From the NCBI RefSeq assembly GCF_030269685.1, contig NZ_BSTT01000016.1, positions 62,001 through 126,000 on the forward strand: DNA of 64,000 nucleotides. Direction: 5' to 3'. Under the pieces are notes generated by a model. The model was not told the DNA's origin. It worked only from the letters and a program-made list of their open reading frames with translations, and did not search any database. This document shows positions 18,076-26,635 of the stretch, piece after piece. Each line of letters opens with the position of its first letter. The stretch's first letter is position 1. The stretch is from Actinomycetospora sp. NBRC 106378. Its GTDB lineage: Bacteria; Actinomycetota; Actinomycetes; Mycobacteriales; Pseudonocardiaceae. The translations under genes and the position numbers were made by a program.

Positions 18076-19089
18076 TCATCGTTCCTCGACGGTGAGCACG
18101 ATCTTGCCCTGCAGGTGGCCCGCCGCGGCGCGCTCGTGTGCAGCGGCGGCCTCCGTGAGCGGGAACGTGCTGTCGAGGGCCACGCGCAGGACCCCCTCGT
18201 CGAGCAGCCCGGCGAGGCGGGTCAACTGGGCCCCGTCGGCCCGGACCTGGGTGGCCGAGACCGTCACACCGGCGGCCGCGACCTCGTCGGGATCGTACTC
18301 GGCGACGTACACGGGGAACAGGGCGCCGCCCCGCCGGAGGGTGCGCAGGAACCGGCCGCTCGTCGGCCCGCCGACGAGGTCGAGGACCAGGTCGGCGTCG
18401 GACACGGCCTCCTCGGGGCGCCCGGCCGTGTAGTCCACGAACTCCGCGCCGAGCCCCCGCAGGAAGGCCTCGTGCCGACCCGACGCGATCGCGACGACGC
18501 GGGCGCCCCGCCACACCGCGAGCTGCACCGCGAGGTGGCCGACTCCTCCGGCCGCCCCGTTGACGACCACGGTGGTCCCGCGTCCGAGCGGCACCGGGGC
18601 GTGTCGCGCCTCCTGGAACGGGGACGGGTGGTCGTGCCCGACCTCGACGAGGAACTGCCAGGCCGTCAGGCCCGCCATCGGCAGCGCCGCCGCGTGGGCG
18701 TGGTCGAGGCCCGCGGGCTTCCGGGCGAGGTCCCCGACGGGGGCCGTGACGTACTCCGCGTACGCACCGGCGGCCATCGGCTCGGGGAAGCGCAGGAGCC
18801 CGAGGACCTCGTCGCCCACGGCGAACCCGGTGACGTCGTCCGCGACCGCGGCGACCACCCCGGAGACGTCCGTGCCGAGCGTCAGCGGGAGCTCCATCGA
18901 CGGACGCAGGTGCGCCGGGACGTCGGGCATCCCCGCCCTCAGGTACCAGTCGGGCGGGTTCACCCCCACCGCGTGGACGGCGATCAGCACCTCCCCCGCC
19001 GCCGGGGTCGGCACGGGCACGCGCTCGGCATGCAGCACCTCCGGGCCGCCGAACTCGTCCTGCCGGACCGCCGTCATGGTCGTCGACAT
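18076..19089 (-). CDS. NADP-dependent alcohol dehydrogenase / quinone oxidoreductase (zinc-free MDR)
   Basis: A 337-residue medium-chain reductase. It starts MTAVRQDEFGGPEVLHAERVPVPTPAAGEVLI, has the GTDVSGVVAAVADDV segment, the nucleotide motif NGAAGGVGHLAVQLA and the C-terminal AHERAAAGHLQGKIVLTV tail typical of quinone oxidoreductases. The structural and catalytic zinc cysteines of alcohol dehydrogenases are absent. It probably reduces quinones or enones with NADPH. Divergent from a TetR gene with twin GGAGCAnTGCTCC operators between, implying electrophile-inducible detoxification (inference). Confidence 0.9.
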   Translation of the reverse strand: MSTTMTAVRQDEFGGPEVLHAERVPVPTPAAGEVLIAVHAVGVNPPDWYLRAGMPDVPAHLRPSMELPLTLGTDVSGVVAAVADDVTGFAVGDEVLGLLRFPEPMAAGAYAEYVTAPVGDLARKPAGLDHAHAAALPMAGLTAWQFLVEVGHDHPSPFQEARHAPVPLGRGTTVVVNGAAGGVGHLAVQLAVWRGARVVAIASGRHEAFLRGLGAEFVDYTAGRPEEAVSDADLVLDLVGGPTSGRFLRTLRRGGALFPVYVAEYDPDEVAAAGVTVSATQVRADGAQLTRLAGLLDEGVLRVALDSTFPLTEAAAAHERAAAGHLQGKIVLTVEER

Positions 19090-19126
19090 GCTCCACCTCG
19101 TCGTCCGTCCGTCGCCCCGCGGAAGC

Positions 19127-19160
19127 GGAGCAGTGCTCAGCTTATTCGGAGCAGTGCTCC
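19127..19160. promoter_or_regulatory. Twin GGAGCAnTGCTCC operators
   Basis: GGAGCAGTGCTCA (19127-19139, last base off) and GGAGCAGTGCTCC (19148-19160, perfect) lie 21 bp apart centre to centre. They sit between the quinone oxidoreductase (minus) and its TetR (plus), and abut the first possible TetR start codon. Confidence 0.75.
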
Positions 19161-19178
19161 GTGTGTCAAGCTGGGTGG

Positions 19179-19748
19179 GTGCGCGCGGATGCGAGGAAGA
19201 ACTACGACCACCTCCTCGAGGTCGCCCGCGGGATCGTGGCCGAGCACGGCGCGGACGCCTCGCTGCGCGACATCGCCCGGACGGCGGGGGTGGGCCTCGG
19301 CACCCTCTACCGCCACTTCCCGACCCGGGAGGCGCTGCTCGAGGCGCTGCTGCGCAGCAGCTTCGCCGCCCTGACGGCGCGCGCCGTCGACCTCGCCGGC
19401 ACCCTCCCGCCGGGCGAGGCCCTCCTGTCCTGGACGCGCGAGTGCACCCGGTTCACCACGACCTACCACGGCGTGACCCAGGTGATGGTGGCCGCGATCG
19501 AGGAGCCGGACTCGGCCCTGCACGCGTCGTGCGTCGAGCTCCGCGCCGCCGGGGCCCGGCTGCTCCGGCGCGCGCAGGAAGCGGGCGACGCCCGGGACGG
19601 CATGGACGGCACCGATCTCTTCGCCCTGATCGCCGGCCTGGCCTGGCTCGGCGACCAGGCCGCCCTCGCGGACCGCGCCGAGCACCTGTTCGAGGTGATC
19701 GCGGTGCCGGCACTGCGCGCCCGGCCCGTCGTCGGGGAGACGGTCTGA
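19179..19748 (+). CDS. TetR/AcrR family transcriptional regulator
   Basis: A 189-residue TetR beginning RADARKNYDHLLEVARGIV after its start, with helix-turn-helix SLRDIARTAGVGLGTLYRHFPTREALL. It is a paralogue of the TetR at 16.3-16.8 kb; the C-terminal region LFALIAGLAWLG also aligns. GTG 19179 gives the usual family N-terminus and has GGGTGG just before it; GTG 19161 is possible but lies at the edge of the operator. Likely represses itself and the divergent quinone oxidoreductase. Confidence 0.85.
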   Translation: MRADARKNYDHLLEVARGIVAEHGADASLRDIARTAGVGLGTLYRHFPTREALLEALLRSSFAALTARAVDLAGTLPPGEALLSWTRECTRFTTTYHGVTQVMVAAIEEPDSALHASCVELRAAGARLLRRAQEAGDARDGMDGTDLFALIAGLAWLGDQAALADRAEHLFEVIAVPALRARPVVGETV

Positions 19749-19859
19749 CGGACCGGCCCGACCGCCGGCACCGACGGTCGATCCGCCGGCAGCCCGATTG
19801 CCGGTCCCGATCATGAGGGCACTCCGCGCCCTGAGCGCGGTCCCCGGACGTGCGGCCGC

Positions 19860-20120
19860 TCAGCAGCCGTCGTCGACCCCCGGGTCGGCGGTGGGTCGGA
19901 ACGGACGCCCGGGCGGAGCCGGAGCGGACGTCCGGCGGGCCGGTGGCCGGCGCCGGGGTTCGACGAGCGCGCGAGGCAGGGCCGGGAGGAGGCCGATCCG
20001 GTCGCCGGCCCCCTCGGGGCAGCGCCACCTCGCGTCGGCGAGGTCCCAGTGGCACCGGGCCGTGTGTCGGTGGGCGCCGCAGTGGACCGGGGCGGGGGCA
20101 GGGCGTTCGGTGGTGGTCAT
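19860..20120 (-). CDS. Small hypothetical protein, Cys/His-rich N-terminus
   Basis: An 86-residue protein I do not recognise. The first 40 residues carry a C-x3-H-x4-C-H-type cluster (VHCGAHRHTARCHWDL, then WRCPEG) that could bind metal. The rest is Arg/Pro rich. CGGAGAA lies 6 nt before the ATG. It is 26 bp downstream of the PIG-L deacetylase gene on the same strand, so probably the last gene of that transcript. Coding status is moderate; no domain seen. Confidence 0.5.
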   Translation of the reverse strand: MTTTERPAPAPVHCGAHRHTARCHWDLADARWRCPEGAGDRIGLLPALPRALVEPRRRPPARRTSAPAPPGRPFRPTADPGVDDGC

Positions 20121-20146
20121 CGAGGTTCTCCGATCAGGGGGGCGGC

Positions 20147-20920
20147 TCAGGAGTCGGTCGTGGTGGCGCGGGTGGAGAGCGCGGTCTCCACGGGTCCGCC
20201 GGTCCAGGGCGGGTTGGCGCGGATGAGGTGCTCGCGTCCGAGGAAACGGCGGCTCAGGTCGGCGGGGAGCCCGTCGAACGGGGAGCGCTGCGAGCGGTGC
20301 AGGGCGATCGCGGCCGTGCGGGAGGCCAGGTACGCCCCGGTGTCGACGAGCGTGGTGACGAGGTCGTCCGGGGTGCCGATCTCGGGGAGCTCGGTGTAGG
20401 CGGCCGCGTGCTGGTCGCCGGCGTGGTGGCGGATCCACTCGTACATCAGGGAACGGGGAAGGCACTGCAGGTACAGCGGCGTCGGGCCGCCGACCAGGAG
20501 GCCCTCGAGCACCTGCCGCAGGCGTCGGTGGTCGCGGTGCCCGTCGCCCCCGTCGAGCGTGACCACGACGTCGGCGCGGTGTCGCGCGAGGGCGTCGGCG
20601 ACGGCGTCGGTGAGCGCCTGCCCGGAGACCCCGCACAGGCTGTCCGGGGCGGGCTCGCCGTCCATGCCGGAGTCGGTGAGGTCACCGACCTCGACCTCCG
20701 CGACGCCGAGGGCCGAGGCCGCGGCGCGCAGCTCGTCCTCGCGCAGCGCACCGACGCCGCGCGGGGCGTCGAGATCGTCGGCGATCTCGCCCGCCTCCCC
20801 ACGGGTCAGGCAGGTCACCACGGTGTGGACGCCCCGGTCGGCGGCGTACAGGAGCAGAGAGCCGCACCCGAAGGTCTCGTCGTCGGGGTGGGCGACCACG
20901 ACGTGCAGCCGGGTCGTCAC
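20147..20920 (-). CDS. PIG-L family (LmbE-like) deacetylase
   Basis: A 257-residue zinc-dependent N-deacetylase. The metal motif AHPDDE is near the N-terminus and the second ligand lies in DGGDGHRDHRRL. Relatives such as MshB and Mca act on N-acetylglucosamine conjugates or mycothiol S-conjugates, so a sugar or thiol-conjugate amidase role is plausible. GTG 20920 overlaps the stop of the upstream hydrolase remnant (GTGA), showing that the two once formed a coupled operon. Its original promoter was probably lost with the 5' part of the hydrolase. Confidence 0.87.
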   Translation of the reverse strand: MTTRLHVVVAHPDDETFGCGSLLLYAADRGVHTVVTCLTRGEAGEIADDLDAPRGVGALREDELRAAASALGVAEVEVGDLTDSGMDGEPAPDSLCGVSGQALTDAVADALARHRADVVVTLDGGDGHRDHRRLRQVLEGLLVGGPTPLYLQCLPRSLMYEWIRHHAGDQHAAAYTELPEIGTPDDLVTTLVDTGAYLASRTAAIALHRSQRSPFDGLPADLSRRFLGREHLIRANPPWTGGPVETALSTRATTTDS

Positions 20921-21178
20921 GAGAGCCCCGCCAGGAAGGTCCTGATCTCGCGGGTGATCCCGGCGGGGACCTCGAACATCGGGAAGTGGCTGCGGGCCTC
21001 GAGGCGGACCGGGGAGAACCACGGGTGGGTCGCGGCGTAGGCCTGCTGGGCGGCGAGGTAGGCGTCGTCGGCGGGCAGGGCGTAGAGATGCAGGGTCGGG
21101 CAGGGGCCGAGCGCGGCCAGCGCGTCGAGCGGGACCGGTGTGGCGGCGAAGCCCGCCGCGATCTCCCGGCCGGCCCGC
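20917..21178 (-). pseudogene. C-terminal remnant of an alpha/beta hydrolase
   Basis: About 85 residues of a hydrolase C-terminus survive: REIAAGFAATPVPLDAL, LHLYALPADDAYL, THPWFSPVRL, and SHFPMFEVP with the catalytic-histidine region. The N-terminal two thirds with the nucleophile is gone. Upstream of about 21178 the same frame becomes antisense to the PadR gene. The remnant is therefore not functional. Its stop still couples to PIG-L. Confidence 0.75.
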
Positions 21179-21795
21179 TGCCGTACGCGATCCTGTGCCT
21201 GCTCAGGGTGCGCAGCTGGACGACCTACGAGCTGGCGAAGCAGGTCCAACGCAGCCTGAGCTGGTTCTGGCCGCGCGCCGAACGCAAGCTCTACGAGGAG
21301 CCGAAGCGCCTGGTGGCCGACGGCCTCGCCACCGCCTCGGCGGAGAGCACCGGGAAGCGCCCGAAGACCGTCTACGCCATCACCGACGCGGGGCGGGACG
21401 AGCTGCGGAGGTGGCTCGACGAGCCCTCGGCCCCTCGAGCCGGCGAGTTCGAGGCCATGATCAAGGTGTTCTTCGCCGACGCCGGCTCGATCGACCAGCT
21501 GCGCACGACCTTGCGGCGGGTCGCCGAGGAGGCGACGCAGCGCATCGAGGCGCTCGGGGAACTGACCGCCGGGATCGCCGTCGAGCCGACCTTCCCCGAG
21601 CGCCTGCACCTCAACGCGCTCACCGTCCGGCTCCAGCTCGACCAGGAACTCAGCATCCTCGACTGGGCCCGGTGGGCGGACGCCCAGGTCGCGAGCTGGG
21701 CCGCGACCGACGACCCCGGGGACTGGGACACCCGCGCCCAGCTCGCCGCGACCGTCGCGGACTGCCGCACCGCGAGCCGCGCCGTCGGTCCTTGA
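21088..21795 (+). CDS. PadR family transcriptional regulator, 5' end disrupted
   Basis: The PadR domain begins at PYAILCLLRVRSWTTYELAKQVQRS and runs through the winged helix (KRLVADGLATASAESTGKRPKTVYAITDAGRDELRRWL) into the C-terminal coiled region. Normal relatives start within a few residues of YAILCLL, but no ATG, GTG or TTG is there: the junction with the hydrolase remnant falls at about 21178. The nearest in-frame ATG is 21088, which would add 30 or so foreign residues. The gene may be poorly translated or dead. Its stop overlaps the MFS promoter. Confidence 0.6.
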   Translation: MQGRAGAERGQRVERDRCGGEARRDLPAGPLPYAILCLLRVRSWTTYELAKQVQRSLSWFWPRAERKLYEEPKRLVADGLATASAESTGKRPKTVYAITDAGRDELRRWLDEPSAPRAGEFEAMIKVFFADAGSIDQLRTTLRRVAEEATQRIEALGELTAGIAVEPTFPERLHLNALTVRLQLDQELSILDWARWADAQVASWAATDDPGDWDTRAQLAATVADCRTASRAVGP

Positions 21796-21822
21796 CTTCG
21801 AGCGCGCTCCACCTCCTAGCGT
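21792..21822 (+). promoter_or_regulatory. MerR-type promoter (19-bp spacer) for the MFS gene
   Basis: TTGACT (21792-21797) and TAGCGT (21817-21822) are separated by 19 bp rather than 17. The spacer contains the palindrome GAGCGCGCTC (21800-21809). This is the layout of promoters that MerR-family activators untwist. No MerR gene is adjacent. Confidence 0.55.
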
Positions 21823-21859
21823 CGGTGGGCGTGCACACCCCTCCTGCCGGACCGGCTCG

Positions 21860-23074
21860 GTGACCGGTCGTGCGGACGAGCGGACCGACGACGCCCCGCG
21901 GTGGGCGTTCGGAGCCGTGTCCCTCTCCCTGCTCGTCCTCGGCGCCGCGGCCGGGGCCCCCGCTCCCCTGTACGTCGCCTACGAGCACCGGTACGGGATC
22001 TCGCCCTCCGGTCTGACCGGGGCCTTCGCGATCTACATCGTGCCGCTCGCGGCCATGCTGCTGATCGGTGGCCGACTCTCCGACCATCTCGGTCGGCGTC
22101 CGGTCGCCGCCGTGGCGCTGCTCCTCGACGCCGTCGCGTGCGGGGTCTTCACCCAGGTGGACTCGAGCGGGGTGCTCCTGCTCGCCCGCAGCATCCAGGG
22201 TCTCGCCACCGGCCTCGGGCTGGCGGCGATCGCGGCGTTCGTCGTCGACCTCGGTCCGCCGCGGCGTCCCGGGCTCGCCGGAGCGGTGGCCGGCGCCGCG
22301 GCCCCGGGCGGGCTCGCGACCGGTGCCCTCGTCTCCGGCGTCCTCGTCGCCGTCGGCCCCGCTCCGCTCGTGCTGGTCTACCTGGTGTTCGCGGGACTGC
22401 TCGCCCTCGCGGCGGTCGCGGTCCTCCTCGCCCCGGAGACGGCTCGGCCGGGGCCGGGCGCCCTGCGCTCGCTCCGTCCGTCGTTGCACGTCCCGGCCGG
22501 GGCGGGTCCCCTGTTCGCCACCGCCTGCCTCTGCTTCGTCGCGAGCTGGGCGCTGGCCGGCTACTACCAGGCGCTGGGGCCGTCCGTCGCCGCCGACGTC
22601 CTCGGGGCGACGAACCCGCTGGTCGGCGGCCTCGTCCTGGCCAGCCTCACCGGGACGTCCGGGATCGCCGGCCTGGCCGTGAGCGGCCTCCCCCACGACC
22701 GGGTCATGCTGGGGGGCCTGGCGGCCCTCCTGCTGGGCGTCAGCGGCGTCGTGGGCTCCGCCGTCGCCGGCTCCACCGCGGGCTTCTTCGTGGCCTCGGT
22801 CGTGGCCGGGGTCGGGTTCGGCGCCTCGTTCACCGGGGCGATGCGCTGGGTCCTCGCCGACCGGTCGACGTCCGAGCGGGCCGGGCTCCTCGCGGCCGCC
22901 TACCTGGTCAGCTACATCGGCTCCGCCGTCCCGAGCTACCTCGTCGGCTTCCTGGTCCCCGCCTGGGGGCTCCTCGGCTCGACCGTGGCGTACGGCGCCC
23001 TCGTCGCCGCGCTCGCCCTCGTCAGCGCGGCCGCGGCCCTCACCCTGCGCACCCGGACCCGGGCCCGGGCGTGA
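21860..23074 (+). CDS. MFS transporter
   Basis: A 404-residue membrane protein with about 12 hydrophobic segments. The MFS signature between helices 2 and 3 reads GGRLSDHLGRRPVA. The second-half equivalent is weak, as in many drug-efflux members. Probable proton-driven exporter of a small molecule; substrate unknown. GTG 21860 lacks a clear Shine-Dalgarno. It follows the damaged PadR gene, which may once have regulated it, and carries its own MerR-type promoter. Its stop codon is inside a palindrome shared with the next gene. Confidence 0.85.
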   Translation: MTGRADERTDDAPRWAFGAVSLSLLVLGAAAGAPAPLYVAYEHRYGISPSGLTGAFAIYIVPLAAMLLIGGRLSDHLGRRPVAAVALLLDAVACGVFTQVDSSGVLLLARSIQGLATGLGLAAIAAFVVDLGPPRRPGLAGAVAGAAAPGGLATGALVSGVLVAVGPAPLVLVYLVFAGLLALAAVAVLLAPETARPGPGALRSLRPSLHVPAGAGPLFATACLCFVASWALAGYYQALGPSVAADVLGATNPLVGGLVLASLTGTSGIAGLAVSGLPHDRVMLGGLAALLLGVSGVVGSAVAGSTAGFFVASVVAGVGFGASFTGAMRWVLADRSTSERAGLLAAAYLVSYIGSAVPSYLVGFLVPAWGLLGSTVAYGALVAALALVSAAAALTLRTRTRARA

Positions 23075-23086
23075 GCCCCGGGCTCA
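23072..23086. terminator. Palindrome holding both convergent stop codons
   Basis: TGAGCCC and GGGCTCA are perfect 7-bp arms around one C. The MFS stop (23072-23074) opens it and the AI-2E transporter stop (23084-23086) closes it. Confidence 0.5.
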
Positions 23087-24211
23087 GGCGCGGTCGAGCC
23101 GCGGGACGACGATCTCCTGGACGACCAGCAGCACGGCGGCGGCGACCGGGATGGCCACCACGGCACCGATGACGCCCAGCAGCGCACCGCCGATGAGCAC
23201 CGCGACCACGGTGAGCACCGCGGGGACGTCCACCGTCCGGCCCATGATCTTCGGCATCAGCAGATAGTCCTCGACGAGCTTGTACGCGACGAAGAACCCG
23301 GCCGTGGCCAGCGCGACGGGGACGGAGACGGTCAGCGCCACCAGGGTGGTCACGACGCCACCGATGACGGCCCCGACGACGGGGACCAGGTCCAGCAGGG
23401 CGACCAGCACCGCCAACGGCAGCGCGAAGGGCACCCCGAGGATCAGCAGCCAGACGAACGTGGCCGCGCCGGCGATCACCGACATCACCACGTTGCCCAG
23501 CACGTACCCCCCGAAGCGCACGCAGATGGCGTCGCCGATCAGGACGGCGCGCGGCCGCCGCGAGGCCGGCGCCAACCGGTAGGCCGTGCGGCGCATGGCG
23601 GGCAGCGTGGCCAGGAAGTACACGGTGAGCACGACCACCACCAGGGTGTCGCCGAGGCCGCTCAGGACGGCCAGCCCCGCTCCGAGCAGCCCGTCGACCA
23701 GCGTCGAACCGTCGCCGGCGAGGGCCTGCTGCAGGTACTGCTGCAGTCCGAACCGGGCGTCGAGCTGCCCGAGGGTCGAGCTGCGGTCCTGCAGCAACGC
23801 CAGGTAGCGCGGGGACTGCTCGAGGAGACCGACCGCCTGCGCGACGAGCGGAGGGACGGCCAGGGCCAGGAAGCCGCCCACGACCACCACGAACCCGACG
23901 CAGACGAGGGTGACCGCGAGCCCGCGTCGGAGGCCGCGACGGGCCAGCCAGGAGACGGCCGGCTCCAGCCCGAGCGCGACGAACAGGGCGACCCCGATGA
24001 GGATCAGGACGTGCGCCGCGAGCGTGACCAGTCCGACCAGGGCGACCACGACCGCCACGCCGAGGGCCGCGCCGAGGCCGACCAGGAACGGTGAGCGGCG
24101 GTCGAGCGGTGCCCCCAGGGGGCCGAGGGGTTGCTGCGTCGTGCTCGACCGCGCGGCCTCCGCCTCCGCCTCGGCGATCGGCCCCTCCGTGTCGAGATGG
24201 GGCTGGGCCAC
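23084..24211 (-). CDS. AI-2E family transporter (PerM-like)
   Basis: A membrane protein with about eight hydrophobic helices, first at LVGLGAALGVAVVVALVGLV and last at LIGGALLGVIGAVVAIPVAAAVLLVV. Between them are the family segments FVALGLEPAVSWLARRGLRRGLA and LGVPFALPLAVLVALLDLVPVVGAVIGG. GTG 24211 gives 375 residues; a GTG at 24409 would add a 66-residue Arg/Gly/Ala-rich tail with atypical codons, so I prefer the shorter form. Despite the name, substrates range from AI-2 to sodium/proton exchange. Downstream of the small monooxygenase-like gene. Confidence 0.82.
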   Translation of the reverse strand: MAQPHLDTEGPIAEAEAEAARSSTTQQPLGPLGAPLDRRSPFLVGLGAALGVAVVVALVGLVTLAAHVLILIGVALFVALGLEPAVSWLARRGLRRGLAVTLVCVGFVVVVGGFLALAVPPLVAQAVGLLEQSPRYLALLQDRSSTLGQLDARFGLQQYLQQALAGDGSTLVDGLLGAGLAVLSGLGDTLVVVVLTVYFLATLPAMRRTAYRLAPASRRPRAVLIGDAICVRFGGYVLGNVVMSVIAGAATFVWLLILGVPFALPLAVLVALLDLVPVVGAVIGGVVTTLVALTVSVPVALATAGFFVAYKLVEDYLLMPKIMGRTVDVPAVLTVVAVLIGGALLGVIGAVVAIPVAAAVLLVVQEIVVPRLDRA

Positions 24212-24470
24212 CGAGGCGTGGTGCGCCCGTTCTGCCTCGGCGGTCGCGGCGCCGCCCCGCGTCCTCCCGGTGTGTCGGGCTGTCGCCGGGGGTGGCCCCG
24301 CGTCGTCCGGGCGGGACCCCCAGGAGCGTGTCCCGGCCCTCACGGGCGACCCGCCGGCTCGGCCTGCTGCGGCGGCCGGACGGGCTCGGGACGCGAGGAG
24401 CCGACCCACCGGACGGTCGGCCTCGACCGGGTCCCGGCCCCCCGGTCCCGACCGTGCCGGCCGCCGCTCG

Positions 24471-24767
24471 TCACAGCTTCTCGACGATCACGTCGAGCGG
24501 GCTGATCTCGGGCGGCGACGCGAAGAGCTCGTCGCTCCGCTCACCGAGCGCCTTCCCCACCGCGCCGCCCAGGTGCGCCTCGCGGGCGGAGTCGTCGGGG
24601 AAGGCGTCGATGATCCCGAAGGTGGAGGCGTCGAAGCGGACCGCGAACCAGGGATAGGTACCGGGTTCCTCCTGCACCAGGGGCAGCGCGGAGCGCAGGA
24701 ACTCCTCGACCGCGTCCTCCTTGCCGGGCCTGGCCACGAGCTTCACGAGCAACGCCTTGGTCGCCAT
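24471..24767 (-). CDS. Antibiotic biosynthesis monooxygenase (ABM) domain protein
   Basis: A 98-residue dimeric alpha-beta barrel of the ABM/quinol-monooxygenase family: KALLVKLVARPGKEDAVEEFLRSALPLVQEEPGT, then WFAVRFDASTFGIIDAFPDDSAREAHLGG. Such enzymes oxidise quinols without a cofactor or act as small stress proteins. GAGGAG precedes the ATG. A 155-bp gap separates it from the redox fusion upstream, so it may have its own promoter. No substrate can be assigned. Confidence 0.83.
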   Translation of the reverse strand: MATKALLVKLVARPGKEDAVEEFLRSALPLVQEEPGTYPWFAVRFDASTFGIIDAFPDDSAREAHLGGAVGKALGERSDELFASPPEISPLDVIVEKL

Positions 24768-24922
24768 CGATGGTCTCCTCGGGTGACGGGGTTCGGATCA
24801 CCGACTCTGCCGGGCCGGTGCGGACACCCGCCTCGCCCGCGGGAGTCGAAGCCGCGGACGATCGTTCGACCTCGCGGGGCAGGGCGCCCGGGTCGGGGCG
24901 GACGCGCGAGGCGCACCGGCCG

Positions 24923-26635
24923 TCAGCTCCGACCGGTGGTCCGGGCCAGGTGTTCGTGGGCGAGGCGGACCGCCATCGCCCCCTCGCCGACCGCCGACGC
25001 CACCCGCTTGACCGAGCCGCTGCGGACGTCGCCCGCGGCGAACACGCCGGGGACGTCGGTCTCCAGCATCGCCGGTGGGCGTCGCGGGTCGTCGCCGTCG
25101 CCGTCGGGGGCGGCAGAGCCGGTGCGGACGTATCCGCCGTCGTCGAGCGCGACCGCCCCGCTCAGCCAGCCGGTGCACGGATCGGCCCCGATGAACACCA
25201 TGAGCTCGCGGGCCGGCAGCTCCGTGCGCCTCCCGTCCGCGGTGTCCTCCACGACCACCGCCTCGAGCCGACCGTCGGCACCCTCGAGCTCGCGCACCTC
25301 GCTGTGCAGGTGCACCTCGATCCGCGGGTCGCGCAGGATGCGGTCGCTCAGGTACCGCGACATGTACTCGTCGAGGGACTGCTCGCGGACGACCAGCCCG
25401 ACCGACCGGGCGTGGTCGGCGAGGAAGAGGGCGGCCTGGCCCGCGGAGTTCCCGCCCCCGACCACCACGACCGGGTCGGCCGCACACACCTGGGCCTCGA
25501 CCAGGGTCGCGGCGTAGTAGACGCTCGTCTGCTCGAACTCCTCGAGTCGCGGGACCGGCAACCGGCGGTATCGGCACCCGGTCGCGATGACGAGGGTGCG
25601 CGCGGAGATCGCTCCCCCCTCCGACAGCCGGACGACGGGATGCCCTTCCGCCACGTCGAGCGTGACGACGTCGGCGGGGACGGTCGCGGTCGCGCCGAAC
25701 TTCCGGGCCTGCACCTCGGCCCGCTCGGCGAGCTCGGCCCCGGAGACGCCGGCGGGGAAGCCGAGGTAGTTCTCGATGCGGGACGACCGCGCCGCCTGAC
25801 CGCCGATCGCGACCGCGTCGAGGAGCTGGGTGGACAGCCCCTCGGAGGCCGCATACACGGCGGCCGCGAGCCCGGCCGGCCCGGCGCCGACGACGAGCAG
25901 GTCGCACAGCCGCGCCGCGGACCGGTCGGGACGGCGCCCGACGAGGGAGGCGAGCTCGGCCGTGTCGGGGTTGCGCAGGACCCGGTCCCGCCAGAGCACC
26001 ACCGGGGTCTCGGCCGCCGTGATCCCGAGCGCCCGCAGCAGGGACTCGGCCTCGGCGTCGGTCTCGACGTCGACGAAGCGGTGCGGCAGCCGGTTGCGCG
26101 CCGCGAACTCCCGCAACCGGCGCGTGTCCGGCGAGTACCGGGAGCCGATGATGCGGAATCCCAGGCCCTCGCCGATCGCGAGCGTGCGCCGGACCAGGTA
26201 AGCCCGCAGGACCTCGTCCCCGAACGCCTGCTCCCGGACGAGGAGGTCCCGCAGGCGGTCCGCGGGGACGTCGAGCACCTCCCCGGGCTCCAGCACGACC
26301 GTCGAGAAGAAGGCGACCTCCCCGGTCAGCAGGCCGAGCTCCCCGAGGAACCGTCCGGCTCCGTGGACGCGGACCACCCGCGCCGCCGGGGTCCCGAGCG
26401 CCTCGACCACGGCGACCCGACCCGACGTCACCACGAGGAAGGACTCCTCGGGGCGTCCCTCGGTGTGGAGCACCTCCCCGCGGTGGGTCGGCCGGCGCGA
26501 CCCGTAGCCGTCCAGCACCCGGATCCGGTCCTCGGACAGTCGGGGGAAGGCGCCGCTCAGATCCGGGGTCTCGTCCGGCGGGGCGGTGGCGAGCAACCGC
26601 TCCACGCCCTCGGCGGCCGCCGTCGTGGGGGTCAT
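24923..26635 (-). CDS. Cyclic-nucleotide-binding / glutaredoxin-like / thioredoxin-reductase-like fusion
   Basis: A 570-residue three-part flavoprotein. Residues 30-150 are a cNMP-binding fold ([21 protein letters not shown]), in which the usual phosphate-binding arginine is missing. Residues 160-235 look like a glutaredoxin fold, but GSRYSPDT replaces the Cys-x-x-Cys. Residues 245-570 are a thioredoxin-reductase fold with FAD motif GAGPAG (250-255) and NADPH motif GGGNSAGQ (393-400). The redox CATC is replaced by YYAAT (373-377). It therefore keeps flavin and NADPH sites but has no disulfide relay. ATG overlaps the zinc-finger gene stop (ATGA). A ferredoxin or quinone may be the real acceptor. 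Confidence 0.87.
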   Translation of the reverse strand: MTPTTAAAEGVERLLATAPPDETPDLSGAFPRLSEDRIRVLDGYGSRRPTHRGEVLHTEGRPEESFLVVTSGRVAVVEALGTPAARVVRVHGAGRFLGELGLLTGEVAFFSTVVLEPGEVLDVPADRLRDLLVREQAFGDEVLRAYLVRRTLAIGEGLGFRIIGSRYSPDTRRLREFAARNRLPHRFVDVETDAEAESLLRALGITAAETPVVLWRDRVLRNPDTAELASLVGRRPDRSAARLCDLLVVGAGPAGLAAAVYAASEGLSTQLLDAVAIGGQAARSSRIENYLGFPAGVSGAELAERAEVQARKFGATATVPADVVTLDVAEGHPVVRLSEGGAISARTLVIATGCRYRRLPVPRLEEFEQTSVYYAATLVEAQVCAADPVVVVGGGNSAGQAALFLADHARSVGLVVREQSLDEYMSRYLSDRILRDPRIEVHLHSEVRELEGADGRLEAVVVEDTADGRRTELPARELMVFIGADPCTGWLSGAVALDDGGYVRTGSAAPDGDGDDPRRPPAMLETDVPGVFAAGDVRSGSVKRVASAVGEGAMAVRLAHEHLARTTGRS

